From: Bacillus sp. DNRA2
Lineage (GTDB): Bacteria; Bacillota; Bacilli; Bacillales; Cytobacillaceae
NCBI RefSeq assembly: GCF_012843265.1
Contig: NZ_JABAIT010000015.1
Location: 1-64,000 of the forward strand
DNA: 64,000 nt
Direction of reading: 5' to 3'
Made by a program: the position numbers and the translations under genes. Positions 1-8,437 of the stretch are shown here, one piece after another (the first letter of the stretch is position 1; every line of letters begins with the position of its first letter). The notes under the pieces were generated by a model that was not told the DNA's origin, ran no database searches, and saw nothing but the letters and a program-made list of their open reading frames with translations.

Positions 1-98
1 CTTGATAAACATTGTAACATTTGGTAAGCCGTATGCCTTAATAGGGCACGTACGGTTTGATAAGGGGGAAGCCTCGAGAGAGGTTTCCCTACTTTATT
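1..98 (+). mobile_element. 3' end of a group II intron (domains V and VI)
   Basis: Positions 26-59 fold as a group II intron domain V: lower stem AGCCGTA/TACGGTT, an upper CC/GG stem, a two-base bulge on the 3' side, and the catalytic AGC triad at 27-29. Positions 64-92 form a domain VI hairpin: ten perfect base pairs (66-75 with 80-89) closed by a GAGA loop, with A91 placed as the bulged branch-point adenosine. The intron should end about 7 bases later, near 97-98. The body and any reverse transcriptase gene lie outside the window, so I cannot tell whether the element is complete. The call rests on structure alone. Confidence 0.75.
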
Positions 99-175
99 AT
101 TTTTATAGACAAAATATTCAATGTATAATAATATATATAAAATAAATAAAACTTATAAGAAAGGTTGGGATTGAT

Positions 176-610
176 GTGGCTGAAGTTATTCGGTCGATTC
201 CTCGTCCGTTGGTAAAAACAAATCAATGGGTAATTGTATCAAGTGTGGTGTTGACTTGGTTGACAGGCTTAGAGTGGTTTTTATTAATCCCATTCTTATC
301 AGGATTACTTGGGCTTCTGTTTAATTTTAATCCGATAATGAGGTTAGCAAAGCAATTCCTAAAAAAAGATATCAATTCCTATATACCAGAGGACTTTGAA
401 CAACAACAGTTTAATCAGACTATTGCGGTTATCTGTTTAGGAATGGGTTATATCGGCTTTTTGTTTAACATAGATACGATTGGGTATATTTTCACTGCTA
501 TAGTCGCGATTGCTGCGTCAGTAGCATTAATGGGTTTTTGCATCGGTTGCTTTATTTTGTTTCAATGGAAGCAATTTCAATATCGTAGAGCACAACAACA
601 AAAGGGCTGA
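176..610 (+). CDS. DUF4395 family membrane protein
   Basis: 144 residues. It resembles the DUF4395 family, which begins with an IPRPLVKTNQW-type motif (here residues 7-17) and ends near a conserved GFCIGC-type motif (here about 120-125). Hydrophobic segments lie at about 18-48 and 83-128, consistent with a four-helix membrane protein; the role of the family is unknown. The start is GTG at 176, preceded by AAAGG near 160. A strong terminator follows the stop, so the gene appears monocistronic. It starts about 80 bases after the end of the group II intron; its own AT-rich upstream region probably carries the promoter. Confidence 0.8.
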   Translation: MAEVIRSIPRPLVKTNQWVIVSSVVLTWLTGLEWFLLIPFLSGLLGLLFNFNPIMRLAKQFLKKDINSYIPEDFEQQQFNQTIAVICLGMGYIGFLFNIDTIGYIFTAIVAIAASVALMGFCIGCFILFQWKQFQYRRAQQQKG

Positions 611-632
611 TCAATGTTAGCCCTTTTGTTTT
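599..632 (+). terminator. Rho-independent terminator after the DUF4395 gene
   Basis: AAAGGGCT and AGCCCTTTT pair across a loop of about 10 bases and are followed by TGTTTT. The hairpin overlaps the last codons and stop of the gene. Confidence 0.85.
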
Positions 633-660
633 ATGATTTATTATTATTTAATGTTGATTT

Positions 661-851
661 TCGTGGAGGTATGAGACCTCATAGACGGAGAATTTCCGTC
701 TAATGTATTAAGCGGTAGCTAAAATAGCCTAAATAAGCGGAGATATTCCGCTTAACCACTCAAAAAGAGACAAAATCATTTAACCGGAAAAACTCCTCTT
801 ATTATTAAGGAAACATCGGTATTTCCCAATTTAAGCGGAATTTGTCCGGTT
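661..851. repeat. Cluster of short palindromes in the intergenic region
   Basis: This fills the 308-base gap before the aminotransferase gene, where no ORF is credible. Visible palindromes: GAGGT/ACCTC (666-680), TAGACGGA/TCCGTCTA (682-702), TAAGCGGA/TCCGCTTA (734-754), and a wide pair AACCGGA (782-788) with TCCGGTT (845-851). GCGGA/TCCGC occurs repeatedly (also AAGCGGAA near 831). The strings look like degenerate members of one short repeat family. The aminotransferase gene is read towards this region, so one of these hairpins may end its transcript, although none has a clear T-tract on that strand. Confidence 0.6.
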
Positions 852-918
852 ATTTTTCAAAACAAAGCCCGAAATCAACAGTCAACTATAACGGTGCTTC
901 GTTTAAAATAGCAAGCGA

Positions 919-2091
919 TTAAACAGTTCCACGAACAAACACTAATTTATTGAACCGTTCAGTCGCGGCTGTAGTATTTACTTCATAGCCAAGCTCATTC
1001 ATTGTTTCGCCAATTAACGCAATCGCTTTTTCAAGCATTTCTACAGTTGTATTCCCCATATGACCAATCCGGAAAGCTTTTCCGGCTAGATGTGCAAGGG
1101 CGCCGGCAACCACTACGCCTTTTTTAGCTAAGGCTGTCCGGAATGCCACATCATCCATACCTTCTGGATATAGGATACAGCTAAGCGTTGCAGCTGCTAC
1201 ACTTTCTTCAGCTATCGCTTTCATCCCATATTCAGATAGGGCGCCACGGACGGCGCGACCATAAGCAACGTGTCGTTTAATTCTGTTCTCAAGCCCTTCG
1301 GCAAGAACTAATCTCATTCCCTCATCGTAGGCATAGATGAGATTTACTGGTGGAGTAGCAAAATATTTTTGCGGATCATTCATAATCGGAATCCAATTCT
1401 CGATATCACAGTAATATGCAGGTACATGTGTTAATTGTTTTCGGGCAGTTAATGCCGTTTGGTTAAATGCAACGATGGCCAATCCTGGTGGTACACCAAT
1501 CGCTTTTTGAGAGCCTGTTAGCACAATATCTATTTTCGCATCCACACCACCATATGATTTGCTCATATCTTCTTCCATCGCAGCAGTCGCACACACACCA
1601 TCGAGAATCACAAGTGCTCCGTGTTCTTTAATGATTGGAACCAATTCATCTAAATTGGCAGCTACTCCGGTTGATGTATCGGCATGAGTAATTGTAACCG
1701 CTTTAAATTTGCTCGTTGCTAATTTTTCGGCAACAGCATCTCTTGATACTTGTTTACCCCATTCTGCTTGAATAACCTCAACATCGATTCCAAATGCTTC
1801 GCCAAGCTTAATGAAGCGATCACCAAAATAACCATGGCTTATTACTAATAGTTTTTCGCCTGCAGCGATTGTATTAACAAGGGCCATTTCCATAGCCACA
1901 GTCCCAGAGCCTGCGATAACAAATACTTCCCCGTCTGTTTTAAACATTTCCTTTGTTTGGTTAATCGCATTGCGATATATTGCCGCAAAGCGTGGGTCAG
2001 TGTGACCAAGTGTTTCCTGAGCCAGCGCGTCGTAAATCGAATCAACCACAGGTGTTGGACCAGGGATAAGCAAAAGTTCTTGTTCCGTCAT
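919..2091 (-). CDS. PLP-dependent alanine-glyoxylate/serine-pyruvate type aminotransferase
   Basis: About 390 residues of the fold-type I, class V aminotransferase family (serine-pyruvate, alanine-glyoxylate and ureidoglycine-glyoxylate aminotransferases). The N-terminus LLIPGPTPV is the family's opening motif, GSGTVAMEMAL binds cofactor phosphate, DGVCATAAMEEDM supplies the cofactor Asp, and the SQK motif (in VLTGSQKAIG) carries the Schiff-base lysine. The C-terminal FRIGHMGN motif is also typical. The ATG at 2091 has AGGAGG correctly placed; an upstream ATG at 2118 would place that site inside the ORF, so I use 2091. PucG-like or phosphoserine-type substrates are both possible; no purine-catabolism genes sit nearby, so the exact substrate is open. 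Confidence 0.85.
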   Translation of the reverse strand: MTEQELLLIPGPTPVVDSIYDALAQETLGHTDPRFAAIYRNAINQTKEMFKTDGEVFVIAGSGTVAMEMALVNTIAAGEKLLVISHGYFGDRFIKLGEAFGIDVEVIQAEWGKQVSRDAVAEKLATSKFKAVTITHADTSTGVAANLDELVPIIKEHGALVILDGVCATAAMEEDMSKSYGGVDAKIDIVLTGSQKAIGVPPGLAIVAFNQTALTARKQLTHVPAYYCDIENWIPIMNDPQKYFATPPVNLIYAYDEGMRLVLAEGLENRIKRHVAYGRAVRGALSEYGMKAIAEESVAAATLSCILYPEGMDDVAFRTALAKKGVVVAGALAHLAGKAFRIGHMGNTTVEMLEKAIALIGETMNELGYEVNTTAATERFNKLVFVRGTV

Positions 2092-2343
2092 GATTAATCC
2101 TCCTAATTTTATTACCATAATAAATAAATAACCCTTTCAAAGTATGGGCACAATAATCATTTCGCTATACCTTAAGTGATTTCCTCTTATAACTTCTTGC
2201 TTTTGTTAAAAAAAAGGCAAATTATGCACAGACTACAATTTGGGTTGAAGTTTAAAAGTTATATAAAAATAATAACGATTAGCTGTAACTTGACTGAATC
2301 ATACTTAATTAATCATACTAAAGGCAAAAGGAGCGTGTTTAGG

Positions 2344-2919
2344 TTGAAAAAGGTATTAGTTTCGTTTGGGGTTGTTGCGGCAGCCTTGATAATTGTGGGA
2401 ATGATGTTAATGAACAGCTATAACAATTTTGTTGATTTAGAGGAGAATGTTAACCAGTCCTATGCGCAAATTGAAAATCAGCTCCAAAGACGGCTTGATT
2501 TAATACCCAATTTGGTTAATACGGTCAAAGGTTACGCTTCGCATGAAAAAGAAGTGATTGCTTCTATTTCTGATGCTCGGGCCCGACTAGCTGGAGCAAA
2601 ATCTCCGGAGGAAGAGGCAACAGCAAATGCAGAGTTGACAGGTGCCCTAAGTCGTTTGCTTGTTGTTGTTGAAAACTATCCAGAACTAAAAGCAGACCAA
2701 CAGTTTACACAGTTAATGGATGAATTAGCCGGTACAGAAAATCGTATTTCTGTTGCCCGCAAGGATTATAACGCTGAGGTCGCGGTCTATAATAAAAAGG
2801 TAAAAAGCTTTCCTGGAGTAGTAGTCGCTGGGGTTACCGGTTTTGACCAGAAAGAATATTTTAAAGCGGACCCAAAAGCAGAAGAGGCTCCAGAGGTGGA
2901 TTTTGGAGGAAATGAATAA
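2344..2919 (+). CDS. lemA: LemA family protein
   Basis: 191 residues, normal for LemA proteins (about 185). There is one N-terminal membrane helix (about residues 4-21), then a long helical region with the family motif around RRLDLIPNLVNTVKGYA and a central ENYPELKA stretch. The family has an extracytoplasmic N-terminus and an unclear function. The open frame extends upstream to 2176, but TTG at 2344 is the likely start: AAAGGAG lies about ten bases upstream and the encoded N-terminus (LKKVLVSFG) is the normal one. The stop overlaps the next gene's ATG by one base (TAATG). LemA and TPM-domain proteins are commonly paired, so this is one operon. Confidence 0.9.
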   Translation: MKKVLVSFGVVAAALIIVGMMLMNSYNNFVDLEENVNQSYAQIENQLQRRLDLIPNLVNTVKGYASHEKEVIASISDARARLAGAKSPEEEATANAELTGALSRLLVVVENYPELKADQQFTQLMDELAGTENRISVARKDYNAEVAVYNKKVKSFPGVVVAGVTGFDQKEYFKADPKAEEAPEVDFGGNE

Positions 2920-3692
2920 TGAAAAGGTTGCGGTTCTTCCATGGAATCGTTTTGTGCTTCATTTCATTTCTTCTACTTGGAGGTAGTAGGGCAGCCGCAG
3001 AAATATCCATTCCAGAACCGGTTGGGGATATTTATGTTCAAGACTTTGCCAATGTATTAACAGCACAGGAAAAAGCCGAACTAATCAGTATGGGGCGAGC
3101 TCTAGAATCTCAAACTTCTGCTCAAGTTGCTGTCTTAACGGTGGATACAACTGGAGATGTACCAATGGAGGAATTTGCGAATGAGGCTTTTCGCAAATAC
3201 GGAATTGGTACGAAACAAGAGAACAATGGTGTCATGCTTGTGCTCGCGTTGCAGGATCGTCAAATCAGAATAGAGGTTGGCTATGGTCTAGAAGGGCGAA
3301 TTCCCGATGGTAAAGCAGGCAGAATTTTAGATCAATATGCCATTCCTTATTTACAAAATCAACAACCAAACACAGCAATCATCGAGACTTATAAAGTTAT
3401 TGCAAATGAAGTATTAACAGAGTATGGACAAGAAGGACTGCAAACTAAAACGGGGGTAAATTCACAACAGCCTGTGTCAAATGCTGAGGGTGGTGGAATC
3501 CCCTCGTGGCTACTATTTATTATTATCATTGTTGTTTTGTTTCTTGATTTCAAGTTTTTTGGAGGGTTCCTTACTCACTTTCTGTTGTCGACTCTTTTGC
3601 GAGGTGGCCGAGGTGGTGGAGGAGGAGACGGTGGTTTTCGCGGCGGTGGGGGTGGCTCTTCCGGCGGGGGAGGAGCAGGCCGTGGCTGGTAA
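2919..3692 (+). CDS. TPM-domain (YgcG-type) membrane protein with Gly-rich tail
   Basis: 257 residues: signal peptide (1-27), TPM domain (about 36-165, with VQDFANVLT near its start and IRIEVGYGLEGRIPDG as the core motif), one membrane helix (about 194-212), then a glycine-rich tail. That is the standard YgcG layout. The TPM domain faces outside the cell; in plants a TPM protein acts in photosystem II repair, while bacterial members have no settled activity. It is translationally coupled to lemA by a one-base overlap and followed by a terminator. The very G-rich end of the gene creates spurious open frames on both strands. Confidence 0.9.
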   Translation: MKRLRFFHGIVLCFISFLLLGGSRAAAEISIPEPVGDIYVQDFANVLTAQEKAELISMGRALESQTSAQVAVLTVDTTGDVPMEEFANEAFRKYGIGTKQENNGVMLVLALQDRQIRIEVGYGLEGRIPDGKAGRILDQYAIPYLQNQQPNTAIIETYKVIANEVLTEYGQEGLQTKTGVNSQQPVSNAEGGGIPSWLLFIIIIVVLFLDFKFFGGFLTHFLLSTLLRGGRGGGGGDGGFRGGGGGSSGGGGAGRGW

Positions 3693-3699
3693 ATAAATT

Positions 3700-3757
3700 A
3701 AAATGAGGACAAGTCTCATCCAGCTAACACACTGAACGGAGACTTTCCTCATTTTTG
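3700..3757. terminator. Long hairpin terminator after the lemA operon
   Basis: AAATGAGGA-AAGTCTC (3701-3717) pairs with GAGACTT-TCCTCATTT (about 3739-3754) across an unpaired loop of about 20 bases. It is followed by TTTGTTT. Confidence 0.75.
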
Positions 3758-3882
3758 TTTACCCATTCAAATTTGCTCATTTTGTGATACCATTGGGAGG
3801 GTATTAATACGGTGTATGTTCTTACTAAGCTGATACAAATGCCCAAAAAGGAAGACAAACTAAGTGAAGGTTAGGGTGTAAA

Positions 3883-4491
3883 ATGAACGACCAGTATTTT
3901 GATGAATTGCTAAACATTCAAACATGCGGGGAACAGCGTGGCTTTACGCAATCATTCCATTATCATCGCTATGAACCTACTCCCTACCAAGCCCTAGAAA
4001 CATTATTTCAGCATTATCCTTTATCATCTGCCGATCGCGTAGTTGATTTTGGCTGTGGGAAAGGTCGTCTCAATTTTTTTATCAATCACCTGTTCAATAT
4101 TCCGGTAGTAGGGATTGAAATGAACGAAGCATTTTATCAAGAAGCGCTTGATAATCGTGAAAGTTATCTGCAAAAGTTTAAAAATCGGAAAGGGAAAATT
4201 GAGTTTTATTGTTGCTTGGCGGAAGAATACAAAATTAATCCAAGTGACAATCACTTTTATTTCTTTAATCCATTTTCGATTCAAATTTTCCGCCGCATTG
4301 TCAATAATATTTTATTGTCTTGGGAAAGCGATCCGCGCGAAATCCATTTAGTCTTATATTACGTATCGGAGGACTATATTTACTTTTTAGAAAATCAAAC
4401 AGCTTTTGATCTGGAATTGGAAGTCATTCTTCCAGACCTTTATGATAGTAATCCGAATGAAAGGTTTTTAATCTATCGTTTAGCTTTCTAA
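3883..4491 (+). CDS. Class I SAM-dependent methyltransferase-like protein
   Basis: 202 residues. Motif I of the Rossmann-type methyltransferase fold is plain at about 51-61 (VVDFGCGKGRL), followed by an acidic residue after beta-2 (VVGIEMN). The later FFFNPFS segment sits where the catalytic or post-motif III strand is expected. The N-terminus has a Tyr/His-rich stretch (SFHYHRYEPTPY) typical of small firmicute methyltransferases of unknown target. ATG at 3883 follows GAAGG at a slightly long spacing. The gene stands alone between terminators or long gaps, so context gives no substrate. Confidence 0.75.
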   Translation: MNDQYFDELLNIQTCGEQRGFTQSFHYHRYEPTPYQALETLFQHYPLSSADRVVDFGCGKGRLNFFINHLFNIPVVGIEMNEAFYQEALDNRESYLQKFKNRKGKIEFYCCLAEEYKINPSDNHFYFFNPFSIQIFRRIVNNILLSWESDPREIHLVLYYVSEDYIYFLENQTAFDLELEVILPDLYDSNPNERFLIYRLAF

Positions 4492-4636
4492 AATTGTTCG
4501 AAGCAAGGTTTGCTTTCGGTGACAAAAATTGTTGAAAAGTTGTTATGGTTGCTTAGAATGTTTCCTGTCTAGATGTGCTATCGTTATGTATAGAGTCAGA
4601 GTTAAATGTAAATCAATAATTGGAGGTTTACGGGCG

Positions 4637-4960
4637 ATGGCGACACAAAGACGAGAACCAAATAACGGACCTGTTATCCAAAAGGAAAAAGAAATGGTCA
4701 CGAAAATGGTTCATTTGTATTGTCGGAAGAAACATCATCAACTTGAATTATGTGAACAGTGCCAAGCGCTGTTAGACTATGCTTATAAAAGATTATCCTT
4801 CTGTCGGTTTGGCGAAGAGAAGACTGCATGTTCAAATTGTACCGTGCACTGTTATAAGCCAGATTATCGAGAGCAAATGAAAGCTGTTATGCGTTTTTCC
4901 GGACCCTGGATGCTTCTTTATCATCCAGTTTATTCAGTAAAGCATTTGTTAGATAAATAG
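4637..4960 (+). CDS. YgbA-like (nitrous oxide-stimulated promoter family) protein
   Basis: 107 residues rich in Cys: CRKKHH, CEQCQALLDYA, CRFGEEKTACSNCTVHCY. These match the small YgbA-type family, whose E. coli member is induced by NO through NsrR. The Cys/His pattern suggests a bound metal or cluster, but biochemistry is not established. The open frame runs upstream to 4529, yet TGGAGG at 4621-4626 places the start at ATG 4637, where the family homology also begins. A bidirectional terminator follows. No NsrR or FNR site was recognised upstream. Confidence 0.75.
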   Translation: MATQRREPNNGPVIQKEKEMVTKMVHLYCRKKHHQLELCEQCQALLDYAYKRLSFCRFGEEKTACSNCTVHCYKPDYREQMKAVMRFSGPWMLLYHPVYSVKHLLDK

Positions 4961-4971
4961 ATAAACTCAAC

Positions 4972-5004
4972 AAAGAGCCTGATTCTTCACGAATTAGGCT
5001 CTTC
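4972..5004. terminator. Bidirectional terminator between the YgbA-like and GIY-YIG genes
   Basis: AAGAGCCT (4973-4980) pairs with AGGCTCTT (4996-5003). The hairpin overlaps the last codons of the convergent nuclease gene. Confidence 0.75.
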
Positions 5005-6075
5005 TCTTGTGATTAACTCCATGATGACTCGATTTAGTGTGTCTAGGTTCTTCTTTTCAAAATATTGATCAGGGATGGTCTCATAGTGGCAGCTGCTCCC
5101 TTTTATATAACGGTAAATAATCTGAGCTTCATCGATTTCCTCTTGGGTAGTTCTTTTCGATAGAATTGAAGTAGTGTTACCTAAATAAGGTTGGATAGCC
5201 GACTGTATAAGGGAACTGATGTCTTCAATTGCTGTTTCAGTCTGTATTTTTTCATTCAACAGGATGTTGTTCCCTTTAATCAGGAAGAGTTTTTGGGTTA
5301 AATCAGGTAATGATTCTAGGACGATAATATTTTGATTTCCCGCTGTAAACTCAATCACCCTTTCCCGGTGCCGAAGAAATTCGACTATTTGGACCGTGTC
5401 GCGGAGCTTTGCCGCTTTTTCAAAGTCAAATTGTTCTGCGGCAGTTGCCATCTTTTGTTGGATATCAAGAAGGAGCCATGTGTCTTTACCAGTTAACAAA
5501 TCGATGAGTTTATCAATGATATGATTATATTGTTCACGAGCAGAACCACCAAGACAAATCCCGATGCACTTTCCGAGTGAGTAATTAAGGCATGCGGATT
5601 TGTTTTTGCCGTAATTTGTGCAATTGATTTTATAACAGTCCTTGAGCAATTCAAGTGCCCTTTCAACGGAGCTTTTACTGGAATAAGGACCAAAATAATG
5701 AATGTTGTCGGATTGTTCTACCCGATTAGTTACATATAGGTTACGAAAGCCATTAATATCTTTTATTTCTATATATGAATAACTTTGCGGATTTTTCATT
5801 TTTCGATTGTAATACGGTTTGATTTCCTGAATTAATTGACATTCCAGTATGAAAGCCTCAAATTCCGTATCAGTTAAAATAATATCAAAATCACTTAAAT
5901 GTTTAACAAGTCTTTCTGTTTTCGGTGAATGAGCTTTATTGTTTTGAAAATAGGATTTTACTCGGCGTTTTAAGTTTTTAGCTTTACCTACATAAAGAAT
6001 GCCACCAGAGGCATCCTTCATCAAATAAACCCCAGGTGTGGTGGGAAGCTGTTTTATTTTCTCTGAAAGTTTCAT
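4987..6075 (-). CDS. UvrC-like (Cho-type) GIY-YIG endonuclease
   Basis: 362 residues. A GIY-YIG nuclease domain occupies about 13-90 (GVYLMKD, then ILYVGKAKNLKRRVKSYF and a catalytic-type Glu in DTEFEAFILE). It continues through a Cys-rich UvrC-type segment (CLNYSLGKCIGICLG, about 163-178) and a UVR motif (EQFDFEKAAKLRD, about 213-226). The C-terminal RNase H-like nuclease and HhH domains of full UvrC (about 590 residues) are missing. This is the layout of E. coli Cho, which makes the 3' incision in nucleotide excision repair, so this is probably an auxiliary excision nuclease. ATG at 6075 has AAAGGGGGAG upstream. Confidence 0.85.
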   Translation of the reverse strand: MKLSEKIKQLPTTPGVYLMKDASGGILYVGKAKNLKRRVKSYFQNNKAHSPKTERLVKHLSDFDIILTDTEFEAFILECQLIQEIKPYYNRKMKNPQSYSYIEIKDINGFRNLYVTNRVEQSDNIHYFGPYSSKSSVERALELLKDCYKINCTNYGKNKSACLNYSLGKCIGICLGGSAREQYNHIIDKLIDLLTGKDTWLLLDIQQKMATAAEQFDFEKAAKLRDTVQIVEFLRHRERVIEFTAGNQNIIVLESLPDLTQKLFLIKGNNILLNEKIQTETAIEDISSLIQSAIQPYLGNTTSILSKRTTQEEIDEAQIIYRYIKGSSCHYETIPDQYFEKKNLDTLNRVIMELITREEPNS

Positions 6076-6116
6076 GGTGACTCCCCCTTTCTTGAAAAAT
6101 CAACTAAGTTTGGCGA

Positions 6117-7016
6117 TTAGCCTTCAACATATTCGAGGAACTTTTTAACTAGGCGCAAATGGGGATGATTTTTAGAATGTATCCAACCGAACGAAAAGTT
6201 TTGGAACAAACTGTAATCTGCCAAAGGAATGGCGACGATTCTTTGGCTTTCGACATATGGGTCGTCAAGGAGCATCAGACTTGATAATAAACTGATTCCC
6301 AGACCTTCTGAAACTGTCTTTTTGATAACCTCTGTATTGGTTGTTTCAAACATGATATTTATGGGACCAATATGTTCTTGAATATAGCCGGTTAAGTTTT
6401 CCCAGTAGCGACTGGCATACATTACGAATGGATAATCAATGATGTCCTTTACGGTCAGTTCATTGTAAAAGGCCAACGGAGAATCCATTGGGACAATCAC
6501 CTTGATTCCACCTTGATAATGAAGGGATTGAAAAGCAATTTCTTCAGTGAGTTTCGGTTGCAGGTCTGCGTTAATTCCAAGGAAGCCTAAATCAACCTTA
6601 AGCTTATCGACCGCTTCAATAATTTCCTTACTTTCCATTTCTAAAATCGTCATTTTAATTTGCGGAAAATCCTTCTTAAAGCGGGATAGACTTTTAGGTA
6701 ATATCGTTAAGAATAGGCTCGAAATCGTTGCGATTTTTAGCTCACCTTTATAGCTTGAGGTAATCGCTTGCACCTCACCTTTCATTTCGTCGACTTTTTT
6801 AAGGATTTCTAGTACTTTTTTGATGATATTTTTGCCTTCATCAGTCGGGACAGTTCCAAAACGGGAGCGCTTAAACAGCTTGATTCCAATTTCTTTTTCC
6901 AATAACGAGATCGACTGACTGATTGCAGATTGGGAGACATGCAGGTTTTGGGCGGCGAGAGACATTGACTTAGTGTCAACAACTTCCTTTATGTACTCCA
7001 TTTGCTCAAAGTTCAT
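6117..7016 (-). CDS. LysR family transcriptional regulator
   Basis: 299 residues, the usual LysR length. The N-terminal winged helix-turn-helix (about 1-60) has the typical SMSLAAQNLHVSQSAISQSISLLEKEIG pattern. Residues from about 90 form the two-lobed effector-binding domain. ATG at 7016 is preferred over an in-frame upstream start at 7049 because GGAGAGG lies just upstream and the family starts with MNFEQMEYI-like sequence. It is divergent from the MFS transporter gene starting at 7146, which is the likely target. The inducer is unknown. Confidence 0.9.
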   Translation of the reverse strand: MNFEQMEYIKEVVDTKSMSLAAQNLHVSQSAISQSISLLEKEIGIKLFKRSRFGTVPTDEGKNIIKKVLEILKKVDEMKGEVQAITSSYKGELKIATISSLFLTILPKSLSRFKKDFPQIKMTILEMESKEIIEAVDKLKVDLGFLGINADLQPKLTEEIAFQSLHYQGGIKVIVPMDSPLAFYNELTVKDIIDYPFVMYASRYWENLTGYIQEHIGPINIMFETTNTEVIKKTVSEGLGISLLSSLMLLDDPYVESQRIVAIPLADYSLFQNFSFGWIHSKNHPHLRLVKKFLEYVEG

Positions 7017-7145
7017 TCCCAAACCCCTCTCCTTTTCATATAAGTACATCTTATAATACCATTAAAAATTCCTGTTTTACATATCGAATAATAATACTTA
7101 AAATGGAAAAATACTAATTATTCACGATTACGATGAGGAGGCATT

Positions 7146-8342
7146 ATGGCGAAAGAAAAATTATGGACAAAGGATTTTGTGATTGTCTCGGCAATTAATT
7201 TCTTTGTGACGTTAATCTTTTATTTATTAATGGTCACAATTTCCACATACGCAGTTGAGAAATTTGCAGCAAATACGAGTCAAGCAGGTCTTGTTACAGG
7301 GATATTTGTTATCGGCGCATTGATTGGTCGATTGTTTTCGGGGAGAATTATTGATCAGTTTGGGCGAAAAAAGATGCTGTTTATCGGTTTAATCCTTTTT
7401 ACAGCTTCAACCTGTTTGTATTTCGGTGCCAACAATTTATTGTTCTTACTTATTAATCGACTCGTTCATGGAATTGCATTAGGGATGGCCAGTACCGCTA
7501 CCGGAACCATTGTTGCCCAAATCATTCCAGCAACAAGAAGGGGAGAGGGAATTGGATATTATGGATTAAGTGCAATATTGGCTACAGCAATAGGTCCATT
7601 TTTCGGGATGTATTTACGAGAACATACGAGTTATCAAATGATTTTCCTATTTTGCTTAATGGTAGGCTTGTTTAGTTTAATAACAGCCTTTTTTTTGAAG
7701 GTAGTTGTCAAAGTGTCTTCAGAAAAAGGCTCTCCTATGCAAAAGGGGTTTCATATTAGGAGCTTTATTGAAATCAATGCTTTACCCATTTCTGTAGTTA
7801 CCTTTTTTGTTGGTCTTGCTTATTCTGGTGTACTTTCTTTTATAACCTTTTATGCTGAAGAATTGAATCTAATTGAGTCAGCAAGCTTTTTCTTTGTAGC
7901 GTACGCTGCTGCAGTCCTTGTTTCTAGGCCGTTTGCTGGGAAGCTATTCGATGTAAGGGGGGCAAATTCTGTTATTTACCCTGTCTTAATCATTTTTGCA
8001 GTAGGGATGATGCTGCTAAGCCAGGTTCATAATGGTTGGACATTGTTACTTGCGGGTGTCATTATTGGATTTGGATATGGAAACTTTACCTCATCGGCTC
8101 AGGCTGTGGCAATTAAGGTAACTCCTCACGACAGACTAGGGTTGGCCACCTCAACCTTTTTTATTTTAGTAGATTTAGCATTCGGCATTGGTCCTTATTT
8201 GTTGGGATTGGTTGTCCCTTATTCGGGATTTAGGGGATTATATTTATCCTTAGTTGCTATAATTATTTTTGCGATGATACTTTACTATTTTTTGCATGGA
8301 AAAAAAGAACGACAAACATTCAAATACAAAATGACATCTTGA
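7146..8342 (+). CDS. MFS transporter (12-helix drug-efflux type)
   Basis: 398 residues with about 12 predicted membrane helices. The cytoplasmic loop 2-3 motif is present as GRLFSGRIIDQFGRKKML (about 62-79), the MFS motif A. A motif B/C-like Arg occurs in LLINRLVHGIALGMAS and a Gly-rich motif C-like run follows (YYGLSAILATAIGP). Such sequences belong to the multidrug or metabolite proton antiporters. It is divergent from a LysR gene, suggesting inducible efflux. ATG at 7146 follows GATGAGGAGGC. The stop codon overlaps the promoter region of the next gene. Confidence 0.87.
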   Translation: MAKEKLWTKDFVIVSAINFFVTLIFYLLMVTISTYAVEKFAANTSQAGLVTGIFVIGALIGRLFSGRIIDQFGRKKMLFIGLILFTASTCLYFGANNLLFLLINRLVHGIALGMASTATGTIVAQIIPATRRGEGIGYYGLSAILATAIGPFFGMYLREHTSYQMIFLFCLMVGLFSLITAFFLKVVVKVSSEKGSPMQKGFHIRSFIEINALPISVVTFFVGLAYSGVLSFITFYAEELNLIESASFFFVAYAAAVLVSRPFAGKLFDVRGANSVIYPVLIIFAVGMMLLSQVHNGWTLLLAGVIIGFGYGNFTSSAQAVAIKVTPHDRLGLATSTFFILVDLAFGIGPYLLGLVVPYSGFRGLYLSLVAIIIFAMILYYFLHGKKERQTFKYKMTS

Positions 8343-8392
8343 CATTTTCTTAACATTTCCACGACAGCTTCCTGAAACTTGTTCGCTACAAT
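8339..8392 (+). promoter_or_regulatory. Predicted activator-type promoter with 11-bp direct repeats
   Basis: TTGACA (8339-8344), TTAACA (8350-8355), ACGACA (8361-8366) and CTGAAA (8372-8377) recur exactly every 11 bases. A -10-like TACAAT sits at 8387-8392 with no good -35 at 17 bases. This is the geometry of tandem OmpR-family response-regulator sites (as in PhoP boxes). The nearest such regulator is at 9171, so I infer it controls the DUF2680 gene. Confidence 0.45.
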
Positions 8393-8437
8393 GAAGTTGT
8401 AACAGAGATAGCAATTAGTTATAGAGGAGATGTTATC

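Noticed and set aside
4529-4636. Longer N-terminus of the YgbA-like protein
   Set aside because: The strong site TGGAGG and the conserved part both point to ATG 4637.
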